From Sclerodactyla briareus (lineage: Eukaryota > Echinodermata > Holothuroidea > Dendrochirotida > Sclerodactylidae): 64,000 nt of DNA. Below, one piece after another: positions 11,190 through 23,682 of the stretch. Every line of letters begins with the position of its first letter. Position 1 is the first letter of the stretch. The notes below the pieces were generated by a model that saw only the letters and a program-made list of their open reading frames with translations, did not search any database and was not told the origin of the DNA. Location: positions 62,001-126,000 of the forward strand of contig JAODTK010004444.1 of assembly GCA_026419785.1 (NCBI GenBank), read 5' to 3'. The position numbers and the translations under genes are program-made.

Positions 11190-12870
11190 CTCCCAAAAGA
11201 GAAGAAAAACCAGATTGCCGACAGAAGTCGCCCACAATTCTTGAAGAGAATAAATCAAGACTGTTCTTGAACGCATTCACACTTTAGACAGAACAAACGT
11301 CTTCAGGAAGGCTAGTCCACTCAATACTAACTTCTGCGAGAAAAATAATTCCGAATGTCCAATTTAAGCGTTTACCAAGAATGAAGCTTGAGGCAATGAC
11401 CCCTATGTTTATTGAGATAAAGCTGATTTTTCTTTTTTTTTTCAAACCACAAATAACTGGTCGGCACAAAAGATTGTCAATAGAAGGGGTGTAGGGGGTA
11501 AACCCGTCCGGACCAGGAGCTTCGGCAGTTTCTCCTTTATCACATCAGGTGAACATACCAGAATACCAATAGTATTATGAGGCTACACAACCACAAGGTC
11601 GCTGAAATCCAAGTGTCTGAGTGAAAACCGACGAAAAATAATTACTATGAACGCTAGCCATAGCAATCTCCGACTTACGCTGTGGTTGTATTACCAGAAT
11701 TGGACACTAGCAGTGGACCAATGCTGTCCATGACTTTATGCATTCTCCGTTAACATAAGAGTGAAAAACGCACGAGGAGTATCCTTCATATTTGAGGCGA
11801 TCTGCCTCTCGAAATCGAGTTTAGCACCAGAAATAAACGTTTTCCACTAGCCTCTGCCTGACTATCAAATCAGGACAAGAACAGTAGAACGATTATAAAG
11901 TCGCCCCAAACCCCCCAAACGATGTCTGTTACGTTTACTGGCCAGAAACTCCTCCCTTTTCATCCAAGGAAGCACTTTTGTTTTCAAGGATCGCCTTTTC
12001 CAGAATCGTCAAGCTTTCCAGTAATCGTTAACGTTAACTAATGAGAACCTTCCAGGAGCACAGCATTCAAAATTTGCTAAGAAATTTAGAACAATCTCCA
12101 GTTCTCAGAAACCCAGAAATGCCATCCTGATCGGCCCTCGAGACACAAGGAACGAGCATTTGAATATGGGCAGAACAAGACACAGTCGAGAGCTATAATA
12201 TCGTGATCACTGCCACCATGCTACCCTAAATCTCTACATTATCCACGGAACCTGGATCACCATTCAGAGCTAAATCTAATATCTGCGTTTCCGAGTGGGA
12301 AAAATGGACATGCTGCAAAAGAAACGATTTGGGGTGACATTTAAAGAGGCAGAATCGTTGCCTAACCCACTACTACATCAGACAAAGAAAATATGCTGGA
12401 TAATTGGACAGCACCCATAATAATCTTGCGTTCTTACGGAAAACTTTGAATAGCATGTCGAAAAGAAGCGAGTTTTTATTGTTCAGAGCGGTTGGGGAGG
12501 GAGGAACGGTATTACAGTATCGCTATGAAGGTTCCGGGAATACCTGAAGCGTTGGACGGCATTTATTTACACCAAGAAGAATTGACCGTAACTACGAACA
12601 CCATTATCTGTTTTCTCAATGCTATTCAGTCAGACCTAACATACAACAAAACTCCAACCCCAATGCCACGAAGAGTATATGTCCGAGCTTGCATAGGAGC
12701 AAATCATAACTAGAACGTGCACTTCAGCTGAGGAAATGTAAAGGTTTAGCCAAGACTCGGTTTGTTGTCGGCTTGCGTTCCTGGACGAAATTCGGAACTC
12801 ATCAGAATCGTTTTCTTGATACTGTGAAACTATTATCGCAGAAAGAATACAGCTCGCGCGAATATGTCTA
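11190..12870 (-). pseudogene. LINE (CR1/Jockey-like) remnant with internal deletion
   Basis: Minus strand, 5' part: TESWLN at about 12755 and GVLLYVRSD at about 12650 recall the APE endonuclease region of CR1/Jockey LINEs. ILDLALNGDP and a GS-H-like segment near 12280-12180 fit the endonuclease C-terminal end. 3' part: WTSLPEDV then SVNAFKNSLD at 11330-11235 fits the conserved RT tail 'WN.LPE.VV.A.SVN.FK..LD'. Only about 700 bp separate the two, so most of the RT domain is missing. Many stops. Confidence 0.6.
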
Positions 12871-15479
12871 TCGCTAATAGTACTCAGCTAGGTGGAACTA
12901 ATATCCACAACCCCGGTCAGTAGTGGAACCTGATTACCCTCGCTCCCGAATCTAGTTAAACAGCCCTTTCACACAGAAATTAACATTCAACTTTCGAACA
13001 CTGTATCATTGAGGTGAAGACCTATCCTTAGCGAAAAAGATCCTCCTTGCCCAAGAACCACGACACACTTCCCACAAACTGCATTCCCTGCCCAATGCAT
13101 ACCACTACAAAACCTGTTGAGGCCCGCTATCTTTCTATCAGCAACCCGACCCCGTCAAACTGGGAGAATCAAATCGCGACTTTAGACTAATAGACTTCAG
13201 TTTGCACAGCTACTCTTTAAATCGGGATCTAAGGACTGCCATGTCTAAGGGCAGTTCGTCAGTCCACCCAGAGGAGGTATTGGTAGCAGAAGAAAAAACG
13301 GTTTTTTTTTGCCACTACAGAGTAACACTGGCTTTGCACTAAGCCTAGAATATATAATTTCCACTGCTTGTTTGCTACGTAACAATATGTTTGGGGGAAA
13401 AAAAGAAAAAGCCTTAAGAAGAAACGGAATTGAAAGAACAACACAATGTCTACCGGCAAAAGGAAATGAAAACTTATAGAATACAAATTGGTGTGGGAAG
13501 CAGATTGATTTAAGTCTAAAATATGTAGTCATTAGGCCAATAAATCGTGAAATAATAGGACACATACTTATTATGCACTATTAATCGCTCGAACTGGTGT
13601 TAATTTTATTTTTATTATTCGTCATGATTGTACTGTTTAGTCAATGGTGGTCGGCCAGGTTTACGTACGGGAAATCCTTAACACTATGCTGCAATAAACA
13701 GAATTAAGCCAGCGATCCACGACCATCAACGTTCAATGTGCGTTAACATGCGCATATGGTACCTTCAGAGATCACATGAGCTATTGGTAGTACATGGATG
13801 ACTACATTGAATGATGGAGTTGAAACGGGATGACTTCAACAAATAGACCGCATTAGCCAGGGTTTGGTATATTATTGTATATGTTCACCCGAGAAAATGG
13901 GAAACTCGTATGAAAATCTTAAGTGCCCACATAGAATTGCGAGGGCGGGCAGATCGACATGACAAAATGCATAGTAAACCGAAGAGACAAAGTAAGTATG
14001 CGCAACAGCACAATATTGGGCACACGCGGTGGGTACGTGAAGTCGCACGACCCAGTAAAAGGATACACAAACAAAAAGGTCGGTGGTCGGTTGTCACACA
14101 TAGTTCCAGGTCATCGATCGCCCGCGCCGTATTATATGCTTCACTGGAACAATGACAATACTCAAATATGTCTTTTCATGTCCAGGGTTATCGGCGCCAA
14201 TCGTAGAAAACTATGGTGACATACTATTTTGAGGTTTACTATGAGATTCCTCTAACCAGTCCAGTGTACGCTCTCATCAGGATCTTCCCCCTGAGGGGGG
14301 GCACAAGTAGCATCTAAGCCCTAACTTTCATAACGGGTTCAGATGACGATGAGCGATTGCCTCGAATAACTTGTATGAAGAAAGATTGTTTGCATTTTTT
14401 AGACAACCTCATCGCATTGTTCCCAAGGCCTATCTGCCAAAACTATCAGCACGAGCAACTTGAGGCAACACGGGACTCAGTGCACCCGACCTCTCAATAC
14501 CATAGTAGTCCAACATATTTATACATTGAAAATCGGTTATTCTGTTCATTATTATAATTGCAAATTATTAACCCTTACCTGAACTATAGATATATTCTTA
14601 GCGAATAAAGAATACAACAGTTAGTGGGCGTAAGAGCCAAGCGGATCGGGAAGTTCCACGTTGTAATGAACGTTCAGTTCAACTGTTGCTCTGTTAAAAG
14701 TGTTAGCATTTTCAACTATCATTGCATCCCAAAAAACCAACAGTGGGTTTAGGTGTTTACCTGATTCTTTAATGTCTCTGTCTACTTCCTTTCAGTTTCC
14801 ATAGTTTAGTCTATACGAATGGCATGGCATATTTTTAGTAGTTGTTGTTTTGAGTATTTCACCATCCTGACTTTGTTGTGCCGTATTATTATTTTACTAG
14901 ATTATGACCCAGGTATTCCAGTATTTCGTAGGCAAGTCCCTAACTTTTCCGTACCAGTACCTCCATTAATAGTTTACCGTGTTACATTACCTCGTGAATG
15001 AATGAATTTGTTGGCAGCGGTAGCTGGTAAACCGTTGGGCGAGTTGGGTGGCACGAAGAAGTATACATGCATAAGTAACAAACGCGAACCTTAATACTTC
15101 GAAGCGCACATTTGGAGTGTTCATCTTCGGAGAACGTACGTTCAACCTATATGCGATCGCAGTATCCTGAAGTATTGGAATTACGCACAAAATTGATATA
15201 GGTGAACAAATCTCATTCCTTATTGTTAGTCCTCCTCATAGCACAATTATTGTTAGTGGTAACGCTCACTGGTGCTAGTTGCACCTTAAGTTTCAAAAGT
15301 CAAGAGATACAGCACAGTCGTTAGATATCGTTGGCTATAGCACAGACCTATAGAGCCAAAAAGCCTCCAAAAAATCAAAAAATAAGGAATAAAAAGCTGG
15401 TATACACAATAAGGTGAGCATAGGATGACTTGGCAGTGTAACAACTAGACAATGCGCTTACTGGCTGCCAACGGCACAC
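12871..15479. other. No recognised gene or element
   Basis: Mixed unique-looking sequence. Frames of 60-110 residues occur on both strands but none shows a known motif, a splice-bounded structure or biased composition. Confidence 0.45.
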
Positions 15480-16640
15480 TTCCTGTGAGTGATGTTTGCG
15501 TCATTTGTTCCGTCCCTATCTGGCACCGTTGTTGCATATGTTGGGGATAGATATTTCTAGAATTGTCTAGTAGGTCGATGCATCTGCATCTGTCATTTCA
15601 GCTGTCGCGGTACTTTCCAATAAGGTTATTGCCCCGTTTTCTCAGTGCTTCTGACTTTTCTGATGATGTAGTTTTCTGTGAAACGTTACGCTCACTTCCC
15701 GGTGCCTCCCACAAACCGTTGTAGCAGCAGTTGCTGTTGCTGATGATTCGTTACGTCAGTGTATCTGGTCGTCTCTCTAGTACCGTTTGGTGCATCTAGT
15801 TGGGTAATTGGATTTCAGTGATTCTAGTGAGTCGTTGCATCTGTCAATGTGTCATTTCGGCAGCCCCGGGACTTCTCTGTACTGTTGCTTTTGCTACGTC
15901 TGACTCTGATTTTCTAGGTGAACTCGTATTCTGATCAAAGCTGTAGTCGTGCTTGTCGGCTCCATTGCCTCCCAACAACGTTGTAGCAGCAGATGTTGTT
16001 GTCTGTTGATGTTTCGTCGTCCCATATTACCGTTGTTTCATCCGTCAGGACATTGACTTCTGATAAATGTCTGGTAACGTCTTTACATCTGTCAACCATG
16101 TTGGTTCGATTGATTTTCCTGACGATCTAGTATTCTGGGGGGGGGGGGGGGGGGGGGGGGGAGGGGGGGGGAAAGTGTTCAAACGCCTTTGTCGTGTCTT
16201 CATTTCCATTGCCTCCCAACAACGTTGTAGCAGCAGATGCTGTTGCTGTTGATGTGTCGTTGTCCCATATTACCGTTGTGTCATCCGTCAGAGCATTGAC
16301 TTCTAATAATTCTGGTAACGTCGTTACATCTGTCAACAATGTTGGTTCGATTGATTTTCCTGACGATCTAGTATTCTGTTCAAACGCCTTTGTCGTGTCT
16401 TCAGTTCCATTACCTGCGAATAACGTTGCAGCAGATGCTGTTGTTGCGGGTTTTCGTCGTCCCATATTAGCGTTGTTTCATCCGTCAGGGTATTGATTCC
16501 TTGTATCCTGGGTACCGTTGTTACATCTGCCAACGTCGTTGTTTCAACTATCCCTTCGGTAGTTCCCAATGTCTTGTTGTCTCTGTCATTGACGTAGCAG
16601 TGTTGAGATGACTTGTTCATGGAACCAGAATGAAATGTAG
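15480..16640 (-). repeat. Thr/Asp-rich coding-like tandem repeats, period about 200-215 bp
   Basis: At least three clear units begin at 16020, 16262 and 16461 (marker 'cccatatta.cgttgt'), with older, more diverged copies back to about 15500. Read on the minus strand, the units give Thr-rich protein such as LTDVTTLPELLEVNALTDDT, then IWDNDTSTATASAATT and NEDTTKAFE. Frame is shared across two units but breaks at others, and a 35-base G-rich run interrupts one unit. It may be a large mucin-type exon of the minus-strand gene, or a decayed copy of one. Start, splice sites and parent gene are not resolved. Confidence 0.55.
16137..16171. repeat. Poly-G tract
   Basis: 25 consecutive G, one A, then nine G, sitting inside a Thr-rich repeat unit. 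The other units have 'ctgttcaaacgcc' at this place, so the tract is an insertion. Confidence 0.95.
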
Positions 16641-16699
16641 TGGTACGTGAGAAAAAAATGGCTGACATCTGCCTCACCTTGGGAAAGAACTGTTAAAGT

Positions 16700-17154
16700 T
16701 GAGTAGGAGGCCCCCCCAATCATAGTGTAGTATCTTCAGAAATGTTTATTTCAATGGTGCATTCAGTATGTTAACTCATCGCACGTAATAGCCTACTTGA
16801 TCAACAAAATGATCAACAAAATAGTTGAACCCGATAGTTCATGTGCGAAATGTCTTAATATTGTCTGATTAACAAATATTGATGAGGTCGGTATATAAAA
16901 TCTGGGATTACCAGTTTACTGTTTCTGGTGGGGTTCTATTCGTATGAATATAAATTCGTGATAGAATAATAACGTGCTCAATTCCAGGTTGTCCACACAA
17001 TATAGCTCGAACAGACCAGGATGAAGCTTTCCCTCGGTACTTACATTCCCCATAATGGTAAGTACCGAACCATATCGTAGTTTTGTAGGGATCGGGACTA
17101 AAAAAACAAGGCGATCACCCCCAGTGTCTCGCATGGTGCATGTCAGTGGTTCAA
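16700..17154. other. No recognised element
   Basis: Short AT-rich stretch between the Thr-rich repeats and the first TAA array. Nothing recognised. Confidence 0.4.
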
Positions 17155-17178
17155 ATAATAATATAAAAAATAATATAA

Positions 17179-17209
<31 letters not shown>

Positions 17210-17282
17210 TAATAATAATAATAATATAATAATAATAATAATTAATAATAATAATAATAAAATAATAATAATAATAATAATT
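17155..17282. repeat. (AAT)n microsatellite, 3' side of a LINE
   Basis: About 125 bp of AAT triplets with small interruptions. It abuts the 3' end of the minus-strand LINE at 17283. Confidence 0.95.
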
Positions 17283-18668
17283 TCCGTGCTTTATTTCCTT
17301 TTCTGTGCATATCATTAATATACATTTCAAATTAGAATAACTATTATTACCCTTAACATAATTGGTGCTTTAAGAACAAGAAACAATCAAAGATGAACAT
17401 CGTGTATCATACAACTTAGTTTAGGCAAAGTAACGCTCATTTTTTCCTTTCTTAATACCGTTTCTCGACTTCTAGTGAAAACCAAAATTTATTATCAAAA
17501 TTAATAATATTTGGGATCTTATTATCTTACCTGCACTGAAAGATATAAAATTTAAAATGGTAAATTAAATAGTTTATAACTGTTTTCCTCAACTGTTTAT
17601 ACCAAAGAAGATGTCTTCTCTACTAAACACGAAACATTCCCCAATGTACTTTTTTTCAGCATCTAACAAAAAAGAGGACACATAATGACATTCCCAAAGA
17701 CATTTTCACTTTGTTTCTTCTAACTTGATTTTACAAAAAGTGCATTTATCAGCAATTATCAGCGATATTCATAATGTATAAGCGTCTATTTGTGCCTAAT
17801 TCCATGTAAGAAACGGAATTGAAAGTAAGGCAGCTTTGAGTCTTTTGCGGAATACCAAAACTTGGGAAAAATGTGCCCACTTATTCTTATCAACATTGCA
17901 GTTCCATTTCTCTATGATGTAGGCATTTTGCAAACATTCTTGATCATATCTCCATATATCCATTGTGATTTTTTATTTGGTTGTTTCCATTTTAATCATT
18001 TAAAATTTCTTTGAGGTTATTTGCGGAGTCAATACTCTGAAGATTCTGTCTCCACAACTATAGGAAATCTGCGATTAGCCCCATTGTAACAATGTGCATG
18101 GAAAACTCTGTAAATTGTAAGCTTCGAGAAAATCAGCATACAATCGCAGCGTACCGTCATTTTTGAAGAAATAATACACGCAGTTGATATCATTTGAATA
18201 TAGAAACTATAGAAGACAGGCTTTCCGTCAATTTTGATGTGCGGATTATTCCAAACAATTTTCATTCCAAAATCGCATATTGGTTCACGATACGTAAATC
18301 TTGACCATGCTTTACAGAGATCCGTAATAAAGTCATCCCTGAACTTCGGAATGTCAGCGAGAGTATAATTACACTTAAAGTAAAGTGCTTATCAACGTCC
18401 TTTAAGTGATAGTCCATAAAGGTTTTCCGAACAGTATTATCCCCACTCAAATATCACCTGATCCAAGTAATCTTCAAGCTATCAATAAACGTATCAATAT
18501 GCAATACTTCAAACCACCAGACCGGATAGGATTTATCATTGTCTGACGCTTTACCTTATCAGGCTGATTGTTCAAAATTAATCATATAGTATTGAGTTCA
18601 GAAATAAACCATTTTGGAGGATTTGGAAGAATCTGGAACGGGTAAACTAATTTGGACATTGCAAAAGT
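17283..18668 (-). mobile_element. L1/Tx1-like LINE, 5'-truncated and decayed
   Basis: Minus strand: VYPFQILPNPPKWF then KVKRQT and SGGLKYC (18650-18540) match the region just after the RT domain of L1-type elements ('Y...LPNPP', 'K.KR.TL', 'GGLK'). Next, IVWNNPHIKIDGKPVFY at about 18260-18210 matches the 'WNN..I.I..KP.F' block. The 17900-17370 part (LPYFQFRFLHGI, CTFCK, KTVINYLIYH) matches the C-terminal zinc-knuckle tail. Frames shift several times. The element runs exactly between two TAA arrays. The clade call rests on these motifs from memory of the family. Confidence 0.75.
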
Positions 18669-18669
18669 A

Positions 18670-18700
<31 letters not shown>

Positions 18701-18776
18701 TAATAATACTAATAATTAATAATAATATAATATAATAATAATAATAATAATAATATAATTAATAATAATAATAAGA
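18669..18776. repeat. (AAT)n microsatellite, 5' side of the LINE
   Basis: About 105 bp of AAT triplets with a few slips, directly at the 5' end of the minus-strand L1-like sequence. Confidence 0.95.
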
Positions 18777-19049
18777 ATATTGAATATAACAAGACCAATT
18801 TATGAAATATTCCCATCACAAATGAACACCATCTATCAAACCATCAGCCATATCGGTACAGTCTTTAGAGTTGTTGCAGGAACTGTGAGATTTGGCAATT
18901 TTGGTCTTATGATGAGCTGAATGACTTGGATGACATAACGGATTTTATGGAAAATGCTCGCCTCCATGTGATGCAACAAGCCTTAAGAGCATGAAGTCAT
19001 CAGATACACACCCCAATGCTATCCCTAAAAGGTATCAAAACCAACCTTT

Positions 19050-19890
19050 GACCCCTTGAGGACCAGGCGTTAGATTGGAGCGAGAGTTTGTTTCGTCTAT
19101 GTACACACTGACTCTATCACATATAAAAAAAAAAATCGACAGTTTTTGTTTCTTTGACCTGTAAGCACATTCCTTTCTTCACCTTTGCCCTGTTGACTCA
19201 CCTCGTCATTAATGTTGGTTGATACAAACCGAATAAAAACCTAACTGCACTCATTTCAATTGTTATTGTCCTTTTTAACGAAGCTTTGAAATAATTCATG
19301 TAAATTAGTCACATTAAATGACTTTCAATGACCTTGACACTTTTGAAATGATCAGGATTAAAGGGTGTACCATCTCCACCGAGTTTCATGGAAATGTCCA
19401 ACCAACTTGCGAGCTGCATCAATACGCGAATTGGACTACTTAAATGCAAATTATTCACTTTAAATGACCATGTTGACCTTGTCTCTACTGTCAAATTTAT
19501 CGGGGACTATAAAATAAACCATCTCCATCGAGTTTCATGAAAATCCAACATGCTTTCAAAATTCGCATAAATTATGCAAATGAGACTACCTAATGAACAC
19601 TTATAATGCTAGAGATTTAATCATTTCATCTACACTTCATAGTGTTATATACGCTGAACTGCATCACCAATGCATCTTCCGATCAAGAGAAAGTGTACAC
19701 GAGCTTTCGGGCAATTTTCATTAATATGCAAATTTTGCAAATGAGTATGGTCTTTCGGGACGAAAGTGATGCGCCTTTTTACCGTACACCGCCTCGGATG
19801 ATAGTTTCACGGATCAGGGAAAAATATCGAACCGCCGATACGGACAGACGGACAGACAACAGACAGACAAACAAAAACAGATAGACAGAC
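19050..19890. repeat. Dispersed repeat of unknown class
   Basis: Phrases such as 'gagtttcatg(g)aaatcc', 'ttatgcaaatgag' and 'tgaccttgac' recur within this stretch (19370-19420 and 19530-19570) and again at 41890-42330. It ends in a degenerate (GACGGACA)n tract at 19840-19890. No coding capacity. Confidence 0.5.
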
Positions 19891-21944
19891 CACACAATAG
19901 TCTCTCCTTGAAGTTCAGACGGGACGGAAAAGTAATGCATTCAAGAGATAAATACAACTCTGGCTTCATATGACCACACTGTATATCTCTAATCCATACG
20001 CACGCGTCAATGTTGGTTGGACCACTAGACACTTAACACTAGAGCTAAAGTCGGAGGAAGGTGTATTGGTACCGATGCAATTTTTATTGTTTATTTTGTC
20101 TTCAGTAAGAACAGCGTTTGCATAATCAAACTTGTGTTTTCGAGATGATTTTGGAGTGCGATTGATTCAGCCATTGGTTTTGCTGAGGATAGTGTAGCAA
20201 GTGGATCAGTCGTGACTGGGATTAGAATCGGGAAGGCATTGGATAGGCACATAGTAATTGACAGCAATCAGGATCACACGAAGTCTCATATATAGAATGA
20301 TATTATAAATCACACAGCAGGTTCTATGAACTACTCATTATTATCAGCTGCGAATTGGAACATCACAACTCCCGGCAACGAAGCATCTCAGCGCAACCAA
20401 AGCGGACTGAGGACTCCGTACTATTACTCTTACCAGTCGACCTCACATCCTGCCTGAGATTTATACTCCATATGCTCCAATATCTGTGGGTAACAGAAGG
20501 AGCACATTGTTGATCAGGTCAATGGCGGATCATGTTTTGGCCCAAAAGAATCGAATAATAATAACGGCAGTGTGGTGCTTCTATTTAGCCCGCTCAATCA
20601 TGAGAAAATTTACAATGTATCCATTTGTTGTAGCCACTCGGAGTATCACGGTTTAACATGTTTAATCAGCAGTGACTCTGCTACCATGTAGGCCTATAAA
20701 GATGGCGCTATCTCTTGGGGGAAACAATCCATCACACCTCCGTTCCCTCGTGGGAACGTATACTCTAATACACTAATCCAAAACATAAACATGACTTCGA
20801 CACATAAAATCCTGATCATCGGACTCACTCTCTAGGGATTACCCACTGTCGTAAATATTCTGCGGCTGGCCGTCTGAGCTGCAGCGTACAAGGGATAGCG
20901 CGTGTTTGATTGGCTGAACGAGTCCACACCAATTGGAATAGCTGTGAAAGCTGACTGCCTAACCGCAGAATATTCGGATTAGAAACGATAACTCATTGGA
21001 AAACGATCAAGGCTATAATGTGCGGGGTCGCCTAGCATGAGTGTTTTGGGCCGCCCACTACCCATCATTTGGAGGAATGAGAAAATATCGGGAGGTTTGG
21101 TGTTGGATTGGAGGTAGTTTCCTGTCTATAACCCGTTTTCGCCTTGTCGTGGGTTCAGTGAGAAACATCTACAACGATGAAGAAGAAGCACTACGAACTC
21201 ACACGGACTCGATACATCACAATTAGAAAGCAAATTCATCTGTTTTTTCATGATTCTTCTGCCTGGAGAGTCCCGACAATGAATAGACAGCTCCCACCAC
21301 GGAGTACGCATCAATATTAACAAATATTAAGAAGCGTTACATACATTGTCTGACCGTGACATGTCCACAGAAATTTTTAACATTGTGTGCTCCTCCTGCG
21401 ATTAGAAGAAAACTACCTGAGGATTATCTAGGACTCCAACAATTGGCACCCAGTGAGAATTAGGACGGATGGCTCTGACTTCTACATTCGCGAAAAATGC
21501 TTATTTTGGTGCAACGAAACGATTTTCGGACTGGAAGATACAATATACGCCTTGAGGGCGGGGGGGGGGGCGAGGAATGGTATTTCAGTTTATGCGTCGT
21601 TCTTATCACCCATGTCTGAATCCCCACCAGAGGCAGGGAGATCTGAAAGTACCGGGGAGTAACCCTTTATTTTAACAACCGGAAGCCAGTATAACTCTCA
21701 CCTTCCAGGTAATTCAGAAACATGAGATACCAAATTTACGTTCATTCCTCCTTTGCGGTCTATATCATATCTGTGTGTTGCTAGCATTGAGTATAATGAG
21801 ATATCGTTTCATTAAATTAAGGATGGCTAACCTGATCAAAGAACACACTGAATTTTATCTTCCGAGGAAACGGTAGAAAAACCATCCTATCGGCGAATCT
21901 GCAAAAATTGAAATGATAACGACACGTTAATCTGACACCATTAG
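19891..21944. other. No recognised gene or element
   Basis: About 2 kb without a feature I can name. Short frames only. Confidence 0.4.
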
Positions 21945-21947
21945 TTA

Positions 21948-22812
21948 AGCCGCGTCTCCATGCACGCGGGCGGGCGGGCGGGCGTCTAAATCGCTCATCG
22001 TTATTTTCAATGGAGCCGTTTCCATGTACGAGCGGCCAGGCGGGCGGGCGGGCGTTTCTCGAAATCGTCATGTAGCGATTCCTTCGCCCGCCCGCCCGCG
22101 TGTCCGCGTGGTATTTCGTAATCGATTCCGGGGATTTCCCTGCGATCTTACCGGCTGTAGCCCGATAATGGAGAATAGAGGACAATTTCATGTTCAAATA
22201 ATGTTCCAAACAACATTGATAACTGTTTCAACACTAGGGATGAGATTTTATACAGATTGTCTCTAGTTTTAACGGCCAGACACCTATTTGAACACATATT
22301 TACATGTTCAAACCATTGATATGTCAAGTATTTGCTAATTGAATCTCCAAAACCTGTCAATTGTAAAGTTTTAATAGTGGGGCCGTAACGTCATCGTTGA
22401 CAATTAGAACAATGCGTTTTCAGAAAATAAACACCGGTGTTCAGGTTAATCACAGTATAGTATGCGTCCGAGGGTTGATAAATGAATAATAATAATAATA
22501 ATAATATAATAATAATAATATAATAATAATAATATAATAATAATAATAATAATAATATAATAATAATAATAATAATAGTATGCTACACATACTGGCCAAA
22601 CTCGGTTCTTATATAGCGCATATACACACTATTAGTGGGAAGAGGTGCTTGACTCATATAGCGCATATACAAAGTAAAAGTGAGAAGTGGAGAAAACGCG
22701 CCCCCCGCCCGCCCGCCCGCCCGCCCGCCCGCCCGCCCGCGTGCATGGAAACGGGTCTTCCGAAACGCCCGCCCGCCCGCCGCCGCCCGCCCGCGTGCAT
22801 GGAAACGCGGCT
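21948..22812. mobile_element. PIF/Harbinger-like MITE with 3-bp TTA target duplication
   Basis: Left end AGCCGCGTCTCCATGCACGC, right end the inverted match AGCCGCGTTTCCATGCACGC, with one mismatch in 20. Both ends are flanked by TTA (21945-21947 and 22813-22815), the 3-bp target duplication typical of PIF/Harbinger. Each terminus carries (GGGC)n on its G-rich strand, and each has a second, inner copy of the terminal motif (about 22014 and 22757). No transposase: the 865-bp interior holds an AAT microsatellite (22483-22578) and no frame with recognisable motifs. Confidence 0.75.
22483..22578. repeat. (AAT)n microsatellite
   Basis: About 95 bp of AAT triplets with slips, inside the Harbinger-like element. 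Confidence 0.95.
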
Positions 22813-23559
22813 TTACCTGGTTACGGGAAATGCATAGTCTAGTAACATGTCTACTGAAATGCTCAGGGGCAACTATCAACTGGATTATAGAAAGGGACTT
22901 TGTTCTCTCTGTGTTTTCTTCCAGACTGATGTTTCATCTTCTCGACCAAAATCAGCACTCATCCTGATTTGTTCTTGAGCACTGATTGAAAAGAAATCTG
23001 AAAAGTAGAATACTTTACAAACTTGATCTTGATATGTGTGGAATATCGGTTTCTATTTTGATGGCACGGAACTTGCAACATATGGTCGATGTTTACAACC
23101 TCTAACTCCGGGACAATATTTCGCCAAACAACAAATGGTCACCGTATATCGGTACCTTTGAGAGAACGAAGGGCTACACGTTCCCGAGGATATTTTCCTC
23201 AGTTCTTCCGGATATTCGGTTCGGAGTGATTGATTGACATAACCTATCGTAACTGAAGTGTCCTTTCTGAGAACGAAATAAAGTAAATATATATTGCCTG
23301 GGAGCAGTAGAGAGTTTCTCATTGCATTGACTGAGTGATCAGATGTTGACTGACCGACATCTCTAGATAGGATTGACTGAGAAAGTAAAAACACATAAAC
23401 TTCTCATGTGTCATATAATACGTTTCGAATTATGTCGAACTTTCACTGTTAAACTTGGTGTCTTCAATGCACATCGGGAGATAATACACAGGATCAGTAA
23501 AAACGTATGAATAAACTCGCCTGTTTCCGATCGGTAACTATAACTAGACGGCCACACAC

Positions 23560-23682
23560 CACTGGCGGGTAGTCCATTGTTCAGCTTGGTCGCTACCCCC
23601 GAATCTTGAGCGTGCACCGTGACACTGTAGTTGCCAACTTCAGTGACTTTGAAAACAGCGGAATATATACCATCCTCCTCGT
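23560..23682 (-). CDS. CLCA-like protein, beta-sandwich exon
   Basis: The minus-strand exon follows TTCTGTCACTTCTCTCACAG and is 123 nt to a GTGTGT donor. It reads DEEDGIYSAVFKV, then GNYSVTVHAQDSG. CLCA proteins have 'DDGVYSRYFT...GRYSVKVRA' at this place, just after the vWA domain, in the extracellular beta-sandwich region. Its first two bases join the last base of the exon at 24580 to give GAC, so the two exons splice in phase and read IDG-DEEDG across the junction. Function in the family: secreted or membrane-anchored regulator of calcium-activated chloride currents. The 3' end of the exon is less certain; an open frame continues past this donor through YRSETGEF. Confidence 0.75.

Noticed and set aside
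22580..22967. Arg/Pro/Ala-rich frames on both strands
   Set aside because: They are translations of the GCCC/GGGC repeats at the right end of the Harbinger-like element.
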